From contig NZ_LT593974.1 in the NCBI RefSeq assembly GCF_900086985.1, forward strand, positions 2,914,001 to 2,978,000: a stretch of DNA of 64,000 nucleotides. The letters run 5' to 3'. The notes under the pieces are model-generated. The model had not been told where the DNA came from, did no database searches, and saw only the letters and a list, made by a program, of their open reading frames with translations. This document shows positions 19,250-29,160 of the stretch, piece by piece; positions within the stretch are counted from its first letter, which is position 1; every line of letters begins with the position of its first letter. The position numbers and the translations under genes are program-made. This DNA is from Halomonas sp. HL-93 (GTDB taxonomy: Bacteria; Pseudomonadota; Gammaproteobacteria; Pseudomonadales; Halomonadaceae).

Positions 19250-21049
19250 ATGCCGCCACGTGGGTTCGCCATACGCCATTGCGTTCTGCTGATCGTCTCA
19301 TTAGTTATGCTGGCGACGTTCTCTAACGGTCTTAAAGCGGATACCCCACCTCAACCACTAACAGACTGGGAATACCGCTGGGGCGACTCTCCCCTGGATG
19401 CTAACGGCGCGCCTCGGTGGCTGCATAGTGACCCCGTCGATTGGCAGCCGTCGATCTCTCCCTCTAACCCACCAGGCCGCGAGGGACATCAACACCTTTG
19501 GTTGCGCACGACGTTGCCAGAAGGCGAATGGAACGACCCCGTCCTTTATATCACCAGCATTAATTTAATTGGCCAAGCCTACCTCGGCGATGAAATGGTT
19601 TATCAGTACGGGGAATTTGACGACCAGGGGCGGGGCGATTTTGCAGGCTGGCCCTGGCATATGATTGACCTGCCCAAAGACGCTGCCGGTCAGGCACTCA
19701 CTTTCCGGCTATATTCCTACTACACCAGTATTGGCCTTTGGGGCGAAGTGCAGGTCATGGAGCGTATTGATGTACTCAAGCACGTTATCCATGACTCGGC
19801 CCAGGATCTTGGCGTCAGTGCGCTGGTGTTGGTGCTTGCGATTCTGGCGACTATTTTTGCCCTCATTGGCCCTGAACGGCGTGGTTTTATGGCTATCGCG
19901 CTGTTCGCCTACGCCTCAGGGCTGATGCTGCTTGCCGAGGCGCCTGCTCGACAACTGATCGCCGATGGTCCCTTGGCTTGGGATACGCTGAGGGCGGGCA
20001 GCTATTATACCCTGCCGATCGCGCTTGGGATGTTGCTCAGCCACTGGCTTGAAGGCACAGCTAAACGCTGGATAACAAGGCTCTGGGCCTTGCATGTGGC
20101 TTACTTGGTGATTGCCATTGGCTTGGTTCAGATGGGCATTATTAGCCTATCGTTAACCTTCCCCATTTTTGATGTTCTGCTGGCCGTGACCATGCCGTTC
20201 ATGCTGCTGCTCGCGCTATTTCGCTTTCGCAAGCTCAACCTTGAACAGCGCTTGCTGGTGCTCAGTTTCACTTTTTTCGCCCCACTACTGCTGGCTGACA
20301 TGGTCGTCGCCCATGGTTTTGTGGCTTGGCGCATGGTGCCGTTAAGCTACGGCAGTTTGGCCTTTGCGTTGGCCATAGCAGCCATTTTTTTGTGGCACTA
20401 CCGGCGCACTCAACAGCAACTGGCAACGGCCAACGAAACCCTCGAAATGCAAGTAGCATCGCGTACCGCTGAGCTTGACCAACTGGTTCGGGAGTTAGAG
20501 GGCCTGTCGTTTGAGGACCCCCTCACTGGCCTCCACAACCGACGCCATTTCAATACGGTATTTGACCATGAGTGTCGCCGCGCGCAGCAGCATGGTACTT
20601 ACCTCTCGCTGTTAATGCTGGATCTGGACCATTTCAAAGATATCAACGACCACTTTGGCCACGATGCAGGTGATGCCGTGCTGGTCAAAATGGCGGCGTT
20701 ACTCAGCCAGCATTTCATGGATTTGGGCGTCGTCTGCCGAATCGGGGGCGAAGAGTTTGTCGCTTTGCTCCCGGACGCCTCTGCCAAAACGGCAGAGGCC
20801 AGCGCCAACGCACTATTAACTTCGGTCGCCCAAACCGTCTGTACTCACCAGGGTATGCCACTCAGGCGAATTACCCTGTCTTGCGGCATTGCCACCTTTC
20901 CGAACCATACCCGGGACCCGCATAAACTCCTACGACACGCCGATGAAGCGCTCTATCACGCCAAACGCAGCGGCCGGAACCGCTGCGTCGTTTGGTCGGA
21001 GTCGTTCGAGGAACATGGCTTTATGCTTGGCAGGCACCAAACACAGTAA
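19250..21049 (+). CDS. 7TM-DISM receptor-type GGDEF diguanylate cyclase
   Basis: A 599-residue membrane signalling protein. A signal peptide (about 1-30) precedes a periplasmic beta-rich sensor domain (30-180, including WLRTTLPEGEWNDPVLYIT and YLGDEMVYQYGEF). Seven membrane helices fill about 185-390, and a GGDEF domain ends the protein (DPLTGLHNRRHFN, LMLDLDHFKDINDHFGHDAGD, IGGEEF, SCGIATFP). The active site GGEEF is intact. No RxxD inhibitory site stands at the usual distance, so product inhibition may be lacking. The sensor-7TM arrangement is that of 7TMR-DISM receptors, whose ligands are often sugars or small molecules. It appears to be a single-gene unit. Confidence 0.92.
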   Translation: MPPRGFAIRHCVLLIVSLVMLATFSNGLKADTPPQPLTDWEYRWGDSPLDANGAPRWLHSDPVDWQPSISPSNPPGREGHQHLWLRTTLPEGEWNDPVLYITSINLIGQAYLGDEMVYQYGEFDDQGRGDFAGWPWHMIDLPKDAAGQALTFRLYSYYTSIGLWGEVQVMERIDVLKHVIHDSAQDLGVSALVLVLAILATIFALIGPERRGFMAIALFAYASGLMLLAEAPARQLIADGPLAWDTLRAGSYYTLPIALGMLLSHWLEGTAKRWITRLWALHVAYLVIAIGLVQMGIISLSLTFPIFDVLLAVTMPFMLLLALFRFRKLNLEQRLLVLSFTFFAPLLLADMVVAHGFVAWRMVPLSYGSLAFALAIAAIFLWHYRRTQQQLATANETLEMQVASRTAELDQLVRELEGLSFEDPLTGLHNRRHFNTVFDHECRRAQQHGTYLSLLMLDLDHFKDINDHFGHDAGDAVLVKMAALLSQHFMDLGVVCRIGGEEFVALLPDASAKTAEASANALLTSVAQTVCTHQGMPLRRITLSCGIATFPNHTRDPHKLLRHADEALYHAKRSGRNRCVVWSESFEEHGFMLGRHQTQ

Positions 21050-21069
21050 CTTCAGCCGCTACGTAGCCG

Positions 21070-22392
21070 CTACGGTGAATCAGTCGCCAGAAAATGGCCG
21101 ATAAACACAGCGTAATCCTGCTCGACGCAGTCGGCATAAGCCACCGCCAGGGTCGACACCACGTCAACAAACTGCGCTTCACGTGCTTTCAGTCGCTGGC
21201 AAACGGCCATAGCGAACGGCCGATGATCCCCTTTATTTAAGGCTTGCGCACCGCGCAGGTGCTCGCGCGCCAAAATCTGCCCCCACTGCTGCGCGAGCTT
21301 ACGATAAGGCTTTCCACCGGAAAGCTTATGGGTGGGAAAGTCTTTCTTGAACGGCGAGCATTCGCGCACCGAAAACACCTTGTCGTTCATGGTGAGCCAG
21401 CCCAGATAGGCGTCCGGGTGTTCCGCGATAGCGTGAAAAGCCGCCGCATGGCGGATGCCTTCATTGGGAAATAACTTACGCCACGCCTGCTGTTGGGCCT
21501 TGTTCATAAAGCGAAACGCTTCCGGCGTCACCTGCTCTTTAACATCCAAAATGATGTCGTCGTGCTCTCGGTCAACGCCTCCTTCAATCAACACATAGTA
21601 GCGTTCTAACCCGAGCAAACCGGTACCCGCGTCTAAACGGCGCGCGGTGTCTTTGACGCGAAAATGGTGGGGATCACTGTCTTTTATGGGGGTCTGGAGG
21701 GTTTGCTGGTACTCCTGCTCAATGAGGCGGCGTAGCTGGCTGGCCACATCTGCTGGCAGATTGGCCAGCTTACCTGGGCGCTCGGCAAACTGGCGGCCTT
21801 GTTGCGCATCCAGGGTGGTCCACTTTTCCAGCATACGCGCGCGGCTTTGTTTATCCACCACCTTGGTCATAAAGGGTTTTAATTGGCCTTTGGCGTTATC
21901 CCGGGTCACCGCCTCAATCGGTTTGTCATCAGTATAGTCCGCAAGCGTTTGGTAGTAGCCCTCCAGCAAATTTTTCAATGCTTTATCAATGGCTTTAGGG
22001 CTAAGCTCAACGTTTTCGCGGCCGTCCAATACCACGCTAATGGCCAGCCGCCAAACGTCATATTGATAGTCGCCGATCAGCGCATCGTCAAAATCGTCCA
22101 TGCCGTAACGCACTTGGTCATCATGATGACCGTATGCCCCAAAATTGTAGATATGGGCGTCGCCTTGCAGCCAGGTTTGGGTATTCGGCCAGCCACCAAA
22201 CAGCGCGAAGCGCCAGTCGTGCCAAACATCTTGCCAGTACACATGGGAGGTGCCACGGAAGAAACGATACGGCGACGCCGCCATTTTGGCGTATTTGGCT
22301 TGGCGGGTCGCCACGGCCAGCGGCGCATTGACTTGCTGGATAGCCCCAATCACTTGCTGAGGGCGATTGTGCCCCGTTAGTGCATGACTCAT
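21070..22392 (-). CDS. DUF2252 family protein
   Basis: A 440-residue soluble protein of the DUF2252 family, distantly kinase-like. Visible family segments are SPYRFFRGTSHVYWQD, WLQGDAHIYNFGAYG (a catalytic-loop-like GDxHxxNFG), DDFDDALIGDYQYDVWRLA (a DFG-like DFDD) and GVDREHDDIILDVKEQ. The natural substrate is unknown. It lies convergent to the 7TM-GGDEF gene with a 20-base gap. Confidence 0.9.
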   Translation of the reverse strand: MSHALTGHNRPQQVIGAIQQVNAPLAVATRQAKYAKMAASPYRFFRGTSHVYWQDVWHDWRFALFGGWPNTQTWLQGDAHIYNFGAYGHHDDQVRYGMDDFDDALIGDYQYDVWRLAISVVLDGRENVELSPKAIDKALKNLLEGYYQTLADYTDDKPIEAVTRDNAKGQLKPFMTKVVDKQSRARMLEKWTTLDAQQGRQFAERPGKLANLPADVASQLRRLIEQEYQQTLQTPIKDSDPHHFRVKDTARRLDAGTGLLGLERYYVLIEGGVDREHDDIILDVKEQVTPEAFRFMNKAQQQAWRKLFPNEGIRHAAAFHAIAEHPDAYLGWLTMNDKVFSVRECSPFKKDFPTHKLSGGKPYRKLAQQWGQILAREHLRGAQALNKGDHRPFAMAVCQRLKAREAQFVDVVSTLAVAYADCVEQDYAVFIGHFLATDSP

Positions 22393-22456
22393 CGCGATGC
22401 CTTTGTCGGTGCATAAAAGCGGTCTGCTTCAAGCATAGGCGACAAACGTTAAGAGA

Positions 22457-23959
22457 TTAAGTCACAGAATTTAACGCCTTGCCTTTCGAGCGGGTAAAGC
22501 CTCGCGGGGCTGAAATACGAAAGAAGCGCTCGACCACCTCGGCGTGGGTAGCAGGCGTCATCAAAGAGACGGCGACAAATATCGGCAGATTGAGCATCAG
22601 CCCCCAAAATCCGGCGTGAATGCCCATGGGATGTGGCCAAAAGACAGTAAATGCCGTGGTGATCAAAAAACCTACCACGATGCCCGCCATGACACCCAAG
22701 CGAGAGGCTCTCGGCCAAAAGAACATGCCGATAAAGGCAGGCAGTACCTGGGAAGCAAACCCCAACCCTACCAACAGAATCATTACCAAACTGCCGGGCT
22801 CGGCAATCGCAAGCGGTGCTATCAATAAGAACATAATGGGCAGAATCAGCAGCCGGGCGAGTTTTCCGGTAACGCCATCGGAAAGCTTCAAAACCGGCTG
22901 CAGCACATCTTTACTTAGCGACAGTGAAACCGAGTGGATAAAAGGTTCGCTTGAGGACATTGAGGCCGCAAGCGTGCCTGCACCGAGCAACCCGACCAAC
23001 ACAATCGGTAAGTGCTGCATGGCGTATTCAAGTACGACGGTATCCGCCCTCTCCAGCTCCGGCAGTGAGTAAATGCCGATAAAACCTACGACCACCATAG
23101 GCAGGATGACGATGTAATAGGTAGGCAGCCACGTCGCGCTGCGGCGAATAGTGCGCGCGGAAGAGGCACTCATCCACTGGGTCCATACCGGCGGCATAAA
23201 CGAGAACATGGAAACGATGATCGAGGTCGTCCAGAAGCTAAAGCTCATATCGCCGCCTGCGCCTGGCAGGGTGAGGAACTCGCTATGCTCGCTCTGAATA
23301 CGCTCGAACACCCCGGCAAAACTCAGCCCGCCGGTAGCGTTATGCACGGCCCAGAGGCCAACGGCCCAGGCGACGATCAACATCAACACACCCTGAAAGG
23401 CATTGGTACGACCAATCGCCCGCTGACCGCTGGCGTAGAGATAGACAGCGATGCAAGCCAGTACCAGCACGACACCCAGCCAAATAGGAATCAAACCGCC
23501 GCTCATCACAAACAAAATATAGGCTGAGCCAATGGTTTGCAGTACCGCATAGGCAATAGAGCCAATCGCCATCACGAGCGCTGCAATCGCACCTAGTGCG
23601 GGACTCTGATAGCGGTCTGAAATAGCGCTTGCCTGAGTCACATGACCAAACTGTTCACCGAACTGCCACACCTTGGGACCAAAGTACCACGCCACCAATG
23701 CCAGATAGGCGAGATAGATCGCCACATAAAATACCGCGACACCTTTGGAGTAAGCCCAGCCGGGGGCGCCCATAAAGGTGTAAGCACTTACACTACCGGC
23801 GGCGATCAACAGGTAGAGCGTCACCGGCCCCATACTGCGCCCCGCCACCCCCCACTCCTCCAGGCTATTCATGGAGCGGCCTGCCCTGGCGCGTAGGCCA
23901 ATCACCATGGCGATAGCGACATAGGTCGCGGTAATCAGCAGTGGCCAGGGGCTATTCAT
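22457..23959 (-). CDS. SSS-family Na+:solute symporter
   Basis: A 500-residue membrane protein with about 13 helices. Family features are SLEEWGVAGRSMGPVTLYLLIAAG, split by a helix break, then SAYTFMGAPGWAYSKG and the later GTLAASMSSSEPFIHSVSLSLSKDV, where the Ser-rich stretch contributes to the Na+ site. It imports an organic solute with Na+. Its first eight bases overlap a small membrane protein gene, and an amidase gene lies before that, so the three probably form an uptake-and-hydrolysis operon. Substrate unknown. Confidence 0.9.
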   Translation of the reverse strand: MNSPWPLLITATYVAIAMVIGLRARAGRSMNSLEEWGVAGRSMGPVTLYLLIAAGSVSAYTFMGAPGWAYSKGVAVFYVAIYLAYLALVAWYFGPKVWQFGEQFGHVTQASAISDRYQSPALGAIAALVMAIGSIAYAVLQTIGSAYILFVMSGGLIPIWLGVVLVLACIAVYLYASGQRAIGRTNAFQGVLMLIVAWAVGLWAVHNATGGLSFAGVFERIQSEHSEFLTLPGAGGDMSFSFWTTSIIVSMFSFMPPVWTQWMSASSARTIRRSATWLPTYYIVILPMVVVGFIGIYSLPELERADTVVLEYAMQHLPIVLVGLLGAGTLAASMSSSEPFIHSVSLSLSKDVLQPVLKLSDGVTGKLARLLILPIMFLLIAPLAIAEPGSLVMILLVGLGFASQVLPAFIGMFFWPRASRLGVMAGIVVGFLITTAFTVFWPHPMGIHAGFWGLMLNLPIFVAVSLMTPATHAEVVERFFRISAPRGFTRSKGKALNSVT

Positions 23960-24179
23960 GGTCGTCTCGCTCTACAATGCGGTTGCCGATCAGCATGACC
24001 ACTACACAGGCAAAAATCACCAAGTAGCTCCATACCACCATCAGCGGCAGCCCCATCACCAGTACCGCCTTGTTCATTAAACCAATCACCGGCCAAGTGC
24101 CTGCCAGCACCAATGCCACAAACGCAATGAGCAGTCCCCAGCCCGCTCGAGAAGTAGGCAGCACGATCAAATTTCGCAT
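23952..24179 (-). CDS. Small two-helix membrane protein, symporter accessory (DUF3311-like)
   Basis: A 75-residue protein with two hydrophobic helices (WGLLIAFVALVLAGTWPVIG and VVWSYLVIFACVVVMLIGN) and an acidic tail. It overlaps the start of the SSS symporter by eight bases. Small proteins of this layout, such as DUF3311 and YhdT next to PanF, often precede SSS permease genes and may act as subunits. The family name is tentative. Confidence 0.7.
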   Translation of the reverse strand: MRNLIVLPTSRAGWGLLIAFVALVLAGTWPVIGLMNKAVLVMGLPLMVVWSYLVIFACVVVMLIGNRIVERDDHE

Positions 24180-24214
24180 CGATGTTTCCCCTTGGTTAAT
24201 TAACGAGTGGCTTT

Positions 24215-25621
24215 TTAAACGACAGTTTTGTCGAATGGCGGCGTTGGCCAGCGCATTGGTAGCGCCAAACGCCCCTCCAACTGCCGCGCCAGCTTCAGCA
24301 CAAAGTGATCGGCAAAGCGCGGGCCAATCAATTGCACCCCGATAGGCATATCGCCACGGCTAAACCCTGCATTGAGCGAGATCGCAGGCTGCTCGCCCAT
24401 ATTCCAAGGCACGGTGTAAGCAATATGCTCAAAGGGTTGGCGCGGATCATTGGTAGGCGATGGCCACTCGGCCGGAAAGGCGATATTGGGCGTCGTGGGT
24501 GACATCACCGCATCGACCTTATCAAATACGGCTTCAGTGGCGCGACGCATCGCCATGGTCTGCTGAAAACCTTGCACTACGTCTACACCACTCAAGCGTG
24601 CGCCACCGTCGGCCCAGGCTAAAATGGCAGGCAGTACCTGCTCACGCTCTTCTGATGAGAGCTTTAACAACTCGCTCCACTGTCGGGCCTGCCAGAAGTG
24701 ATCCAGCCCATCCAGCATTTCGCGAGTCAGCACTGGCGCCAGGGGCACTAGCGTTGCCCCGGCGGCTTCTAACTGCTTTGCGGCCTGTTCCACGTAGTGG
24801 CGAATCTCATCATCCAAAGGTAACCCGCAACCCGCCTCCATCATCACACCCACTCGCAAACCTTTAACGGCGAGCTCCAGATCCATCCAGTCAATCGTTT
24901 CCGGCGGCAGGCGCGTCGCATCGCGCCGATCCGTGCGGGCAAGCGCCGTCATCATTAACGCGGCATCCTCGACGCTACGAGTCATTGGCCCGGCACAACG
25001 GCCTACGTAATAAGGGTCTATCGGTACCCGGCCCAGCGTGGGCTTAAAACCGACAACGCCGCACCACGCCGCTGGGAGGCGAACCGAACCACCAATATCG
25101 GTGCCCACATGCAGTGGCCCTAGCCCCGCGGCAGCCGCAGCACCCGCCCCCGCACTTGAACCGCCGGTATTACAGGCTAAGTTCCAGGGGTTACGGGTTA
25201 AGCCATGAAACGACGAAAGGCCAGATGAGAGCATGCCAAAGTCAGGGCAGGTAGTTTTTGCCAACAGCAGGGCGTTGTCTTCTGATAGGCGCGCGGCTGG
25301 GGGAGCATCCTCAGTGGCAGCCGTCTGCTCACCCAGCCCGGTGCCTACCGGCACCGGCATTCCTTTCGTTGCAATCAACTCTTTAAGGGTGACCGGGACA
25401 CCATCCAAAGCGCCGCTTGGCTCGCCTTTTGCCCAGCGTTGGGTAGACGCTTCTGCTGCTTGAATGAAGCCATCGGGCTGATAGGCATACAGCGCGTTAA
25501 TGTGCGGCTCCCACCGGGCTACATGCTTAACCAAGGCATCCGCCACCTCATAAGGGGAAAACGTTTTAGCGCGGTAGCCATCGATTAATTGGGTGGCGGT
25601 GAGTTGGTGTAATTCAGGCAT
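24215..25621 (-). CDS. Amidase signature (AS) family amidase
   Basis: A 468-residue enzyme of the amidase signature family, which hydrolyses C-N amide bonds with a Ser-Ser-Lys triad. The Lys is in VTLKELIATKG (about residue 80). The two serines are in GGSSAGAGAA and GTDIGGSVRLPAAWCG, the second being the nucleophile. SMARTMTR-type text is replaced by CAGPMTRSVEDAALMM, the usual post-active-site helix. ATG 25621 is preferred over an adjacent GTG because AAAGG is spaced better. With the downstream small membrane protein and Na+ symporter it suggests import of an amide and its hydrolysis. The substrate cannot be named. Confidence 0.9.
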   Translation of the reverse strand: MPELHQLTATQLIDGYRAKTFSPYEVADALVKHVARWEPHINALYAYQPDGFIQAAEASTQRWAKGEPSGALDGVPVTLKELIATKGMPVPVGTGLGEQTAATEDAPPAARLSEDNALLLAKTTCPDFGMLSSGLSSFHGLTRNPWNLACNTGGSSAGAGAAAAAGLGPLHVGTDIGGSVRLPAAWCGVVGFKPTLGRVPIDPYYVGRCAGPMTRSVEDAALMMTALARTDRRDATRLPPETIDWMDLELAVKGLRVGVMMEAGCGLPLDDEIRHYVEQAAKQLEAAGATLVPLAPVLTREMLDGLDHFWQARQWSELLKLSSEEREQVLPAILAWADGGARLSGVDVVQGFQQTMAMRRATEAVFDKVDAVMSPTTPNIAFPAEWPSPTNDPRQPFEHIAYTVPWNMGEQPAISLNAGFSRGDMPIGVQLIGPRFADHFVLKLARQLEGRLALPMRWPTPPFDKTVV

Positions 25622-25758
25622 CACATTACCTTTTTGCTGTTGTTATCAGACTGTCGCTATCAATAACCTCAGCATGAACCCACATAGCGCACTCTGCTAT
25701 TTCAATCTTGACTGCAACGTGTCCACTTTTTGTGTGCACTCTAGGCTTTCAAAATATT

Positions 25759-26670
25759 TCAGGAGGGCGAAATTGACAGTGTTTGTAGGGCACTTGCCAG
25801 TAATGAAAGGCACGCCTCGGTGGCAAAACTTCGCTGGCGATGACGATAAACGCAGAGATCAATTCGGGCGGCTTCCAGCTCCGATGGACGTAGAGGAACA
25901 CTCACCAGCATGCCTAATTGGCACTCCCGAGCGACCGCCATCGGCGGCAATACCAGAACGCCTGCGCCGTTAAGGGCGAGTGCTTTTTGAGTTTCCAGCG
26001 AAGCGGTCTTGAAGGTAGGGATTAGGGTAATTCCTGCCCTGTGTGCTGCACGCTCCAGCGCCTGGCGAGCGCCATAGGATTCATCAGGCAGGATCAGCCG
26101 CTGCTCCGCCAAGGAGCGTAGACTCACCTCAGAAGTCGCGGCCAATGGATGACCTGGGGCCATGACGGCATGGTGGTCCAACTCGGCGCTGGCAAAAGGC
26201 ACAATGTCATCATGGCGGGGCATAAAGAACGACAGGCCAATATCCGCATCGCCTCGGCGCAGTGCCTCCACCATTTGGCTGGCGCTAGCGATTCCGATAT
26301 CAAAATTCAAATGAGGATAGCGCTGCCCCATCTTGGCTAACGCTGGGGCTAACAGGCCAGCCACAACGCCTTCCGCCACCTGCAAACTGACCCGGCCAGT
26401 ACGTAACCCTTTAAGGTCGGCAATATGCTCCTGCACCCGTTCCAGGTCACGCAGGGTGCGCTGGGCCTGGGCGGCCAGCAGTTCCCCCGCTGCCGTTAGG
26501 CTAATGCCGTTGGGGCCGCGCTCGATGAGCGGTGCACCAAGCTGATGTTCCAGTAAATCGATCTGGCGGCTAATCGCCGTGGGGGCGATATGCAGCTGGG
26601 CAGCGGCTTGGCGCAGCGAACGACACCGGGCCACAGTATCGAAATAGCGTAATGCACGGCCACTAATCAT
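25759..26670 (-). CDS. LysR family transcriptional regulator
   Basis: A 303-residue regulator. The winged HTH spans about residues 3-62 (YFDTVARCRSLRQAAAQLHIAP, AISRQIDLLEHQLGAPLIER), followed by the linker helix and a two-lobed effector domain (RYPHLNFDIGIASASQMVEALRRG, MAPGHPLA). It lies upstream of the amidase operon on the same strand, 137 bases apart, so it may control it, but the usual divergent arrangement is absent. Confidence 0.93.
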   Translation of the reverse strand: MISGRALRYFDTVARCRSLRQAAAQLHIAPTAISRQIDLLEHQLGAPLIERGPNGISLTAAGELLAAQAQRTLRDLERVQEHIADLKGLRTGRVSLQVAEGVVAGLLAPALAKMGQRYPHLNFDIGIASASQMVEALRRGDADIGLSFFMPRHDDIVPFASAELDHHAVMAPGHPLAATSEVSLRSLAEQRLILPDESYGARQALERAAHRAGITLIPTFKTASLETQKALALNGAGVLVLPPMAVARECQLGMLVSVPLRPSELEAARIDLCVYRHRQRSFATEACLSLLASALQTLSISPS

Positions 26671-26679
26671 AAAAGTCTC

Positions 26680-27165
26680 TTAATTGTGTGGCTTATCTAG
26701 TTGCCGCGCCATCACCGTAACGTGCTCTTTTCGATACTCAACGTCTTCCTCATCCTGCCAACCCAGCCGTCTATAAAGCGCCTGTTGATCAGGGGTGTAG
26801 AGATAGAAGCGCTCAAAGCCATGCGCAGCTGCTTCGGCTTCTACCCGGCGCACCAACGCAGAGGCAATACCCTGCCCCCGCCATTCAGGCACGACGAATA
26901 CGGAGGCCAGCCAGGGGGTAAATTCGCGGCGAATACTCATATCATCCGCAATGAGGCTGGCGGTTCCCACAGGGGTTTCGCCTTGCATCGCCACAAAGAT
27001 TGAAGGCACACCGCCCTGGCCACATTCGGCCTTCAAACGTTCAGTAGCCTGCTCTTGGGTAAGCCCTGGGTGTAAATGGCCCCAGGCTGAAAATGTCCAG
27101 CCCGCCACTAACGCAACATTTGGATCGTCAGCGCTGAGCCGCTGGAGGGTTATATCGCTTTGCAT
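26680..27165 (-). CDS. GNAT family N-acetyltransferase
   Basis: A 161-residue acyltransferase with the acetyl-CoA loop VVPEWRGQGIASALVRRVEAEA, split across the motif A helix, preceded by VGTASLIADD and followed by FYLYTPDQQALYRRLGW (motif B). ATG 27165 has GGAAG seven bases upstream. It ends ten bases before the LysR gene. The substrate is unknown. Confidence 0.88.
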   Translation of the reverse strand: MQSDITLQRLSADDPNVALVAGWTFSAWGHLHPGLTQEQATERLKAECGQGGVPSIFVAMQGETPVGTASLIADDMSIRREFTPWLASVFVVPEWRGQGIASALVRRVEAEAAAHGFERFYLYTPDQQALYRRLGWQDEEDVEYRKEHVTVMARQLDKPHN

Positions 27166-27235
27166 AAATAGCTTCCAGCCTTGTTTAGCACAAGCGAATA
27201 CAGTAGCGATAAACAACGGGTAACGCTACGGTTCG

Positions 27236-27904
27236 TCAAACCAACGGCTGCCCCCACTTATCGCCATGCACCAGTTGACTTAATGGCAGACGGGCGCGCC
27301 AGCCCTTGGCTTCAAGCTCCGGCTGGTCTAAAAACTCGCTGACATAGCCAAGGCAGAGATACGCCAGCGGATAAACGTGTTCAGGCAGATTCAAGACAGC
27401 GCTTAGCTGCTCTTGGTCGAGAATACTCACCCAGCCCACCCCAATACCTTCGGCTCGTGCCGCCAGCCAGAGGTTTTGTACAGCAAGGCAGGTGCTAAAC
27501 AGGTCGGTTTCTACAATGCTATTACGCCCCAGCACATGGGGACCTCCACGGCTGCGGTCGCAGGTAATGCAGAGATTGAGGGGACTATCCAGAATGCCCT
27601 GAAGCTTCAAACTACGGTAGTTCTCTTTACGCTCCCCTTCAAAACGCTCAGCGGCTTTTTGGTTTTCCTGCTCGAATATCCCAAGCACCGACGCCCTCAC
27701 CTCGCGGCTTTCAATCACGATAAAGTCCCAGGGCTGCATAAAGCCAACCGATGGCGCATGGTGGGCCGCCTCAATCAGGCGCGCCAGCACCTCAGGTGCA
27801 ATAGGATCGGGCAAGAACTGCGAGCGCACATCGCGCCGTTCGTGTATCGCGCGGTAAAGTCCGCGCCGCTCGGCATCGGAAAAGCGGTGATTCGTTGTGG
27901 TCAT
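27236..27904 (-). CDS. bluB: 5,6-dimethylbenzimidazole synthase (BluB)
   Basis: A 222-residue nitroreductase-fold flavoprotein matching BluB, which breaks down reduced FMN with oxygen to give the lower ligand of vitamin B12. Diagnostic segments are ERRDVRSQFLPDPI (FMN phosphate binding), AAHHAPSVGFMQPWDFIVI, LCITCDRSRGGPHVLGR and GIGVGWVSILD. No other cobalamin gene is adjacent and no cobalamin riboswitch is visible upstream. ATG 27904 is chosen from family length; the upstream ribosome site is weak. Confidence 0.88.
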   Translation of the reverse strand: MTTTNHRFSDAERRGLYRAIHERRDVRSQFLPDPIAPEVLARLIEAAHHAPSVGFMQPWDFIVIESREVRASVLGIFEQENQKAAERFEGERKENYRSLKLQGILDSPLNLCITCDRSRGGPHVLGRNSIVETDLFSTCLAVQNLWLAARAEGIGVGWVSILDQEQLSAVLNLPEHVYPLAYLCLGYVSEFLDQPELEAKGWRARLPLSQLVHGDKWGQPLV

Positions 27905-28111
27905 CGTTACGGCTAGGCCTATTGTACAGCGTGAATGTCGATGTGCCCTCACCCAGAGACTTGTGCATTTCCAAGTTGAGCGGCAGTAGCAAAGTAGTCC
28001 CGGAACTGTGGCGTGTTAAGTGATGATGAATGCCAAGTGGCATCTGCTTTATATGCTTTAAAGCCCCAGCTCACAAATGGTTCAAGCCAGGGCGGCAACA
28101 TAGACAAACAC

Positions 28112-28747
28112 TCAGTTGGACACAGGCTGCATTTGCTTGGCCAACTCATCGTCCAGTTCATTGGCGCGTTTGGCCGCTGGTCTGCTTTCCATACGCGCTA
28201 TGTATTGCTTGAATACCTCATTTGGCGGGATATTCTTTTGCATCGTTTCCCACCAGAGATAACTACTGACCAGCACATCCGCTGCCGTGAAGTGATCACC
28301 GCAAATATAGCTTCCCCGGGTCAATTCCTTTTCTAGCGTGTTAAGGACGTCTTCCAAACGGCCACAGCCAACAGCCTGTGCATTGCTGCTATCAATTTTC
28401 CAGTCATAAGCCTGTGCACTGGTAGCCATTTCAAAAGGCCCTGCCATGAAAAACAGCCATCGAAAGTAAACACCCCGTTCGGGGGATTTCGGCGGTGGCG
28501 ACAGCTCTTTATCTGGAAACTGATCCGCCAAGTAGGCACAGATAGCCGCCACTTCGGTCACGATGGTATTGCCATGTTTGATGGCGGGGACCTTGCCCAT
28601 GGGGTTAATGGCCAGGTAATCCGGCGTTTTCATCTCTGGGCCAAATTCTCGGCTTTCTACCGAGTAGGGAATGCCAACCTCTTCCAACATCCAACGAACC
28701 ACGCGTCCACGGGACATGGGGTGAGTGTAAAACGTAAGTTCCGACAT
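28112..28747 (-). CDS. Glutathione S-transferase
   Basis: A 211-residue GST. The thioredoxin-like N-terminal domain shows YTHPMSRGRVVRWMLEEVGIPY, NPMGKVPAIKHG and the glutathione-binding TEVAAICAYLAD. The helical C-terminal domain has GDHFTAADVLVSSYLWW, the usual N-capping box. The active-site region has Ser in PMSRG. ATG 28747 has a strong AGGAGG six bases upstream. It is monocistronic. Confidence 0.92.
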   Translation of the reverse strand: MSELTFYTHPMSRGRVVRWMLEEVGIPYSVESREFGPEMKTPDYLAINPMGKVPAIKHGNTIVTEVAAICAYLADQFPDKELSPPPKSPERGVYFRWLFFMAGPFEMATSAQAYDWKIDSSNAQAVGCGRLEDVLNTLEKELTRGSYICGDHFTAADVLVSSYLWWETMQKNIPPNEVFKQYIARMESRPAAKRANELDDELAKQMQPVSN

Positions 28748-29160
28748 ACTGCCCTCCTTTTTTCCGTCTACTCTCAAGTTATGTGAAGTACTACGAAATT
28801 AGCTTAGTTTGTAAATAGGTAAGAATCCGTCCTAAATAAACATAACAATGCTCTTTTTCTTTAAAACCTCACATACGGGGCCGGGAGGATGGATATGACA
28901 GGTTCGAAACATGCGTAGTTGCTCTATTCGAGCTGCAGCAGGTTTCTGGCCAGTTGGGTGGCGCCGAACTGGCCGAGTTAAGGATGCTCTACGAAAGCAC
29001 GCCGACCAATTTACTAGCAAGTTGCGAGTATTCATCCCCATGTACAACACACAACTCATAACACTGTATTGTCGATAGGATGGAGTGAATCCATGACAGG
29101 GTTTAGATCTCTCAGGTGCTAGGCTGTGGAGCAAACAAGCATGAACACACTGATACCCAT
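28748..29160. other. 413-base stretch without a supported gene
   Basis: This lies between the divergent GST and MASE2-GGDEF genes and should hold both promoters. A short open segment at about 28920-29045 on the plus strand (reading ALFELQQVSGQLGG then AELAELRMLYEST) looks protein-like but has no start, no ribosome site and no family I recognise. It could be a gene remnant. No convincing promoter hexamers were found. Confidence 0.4.
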
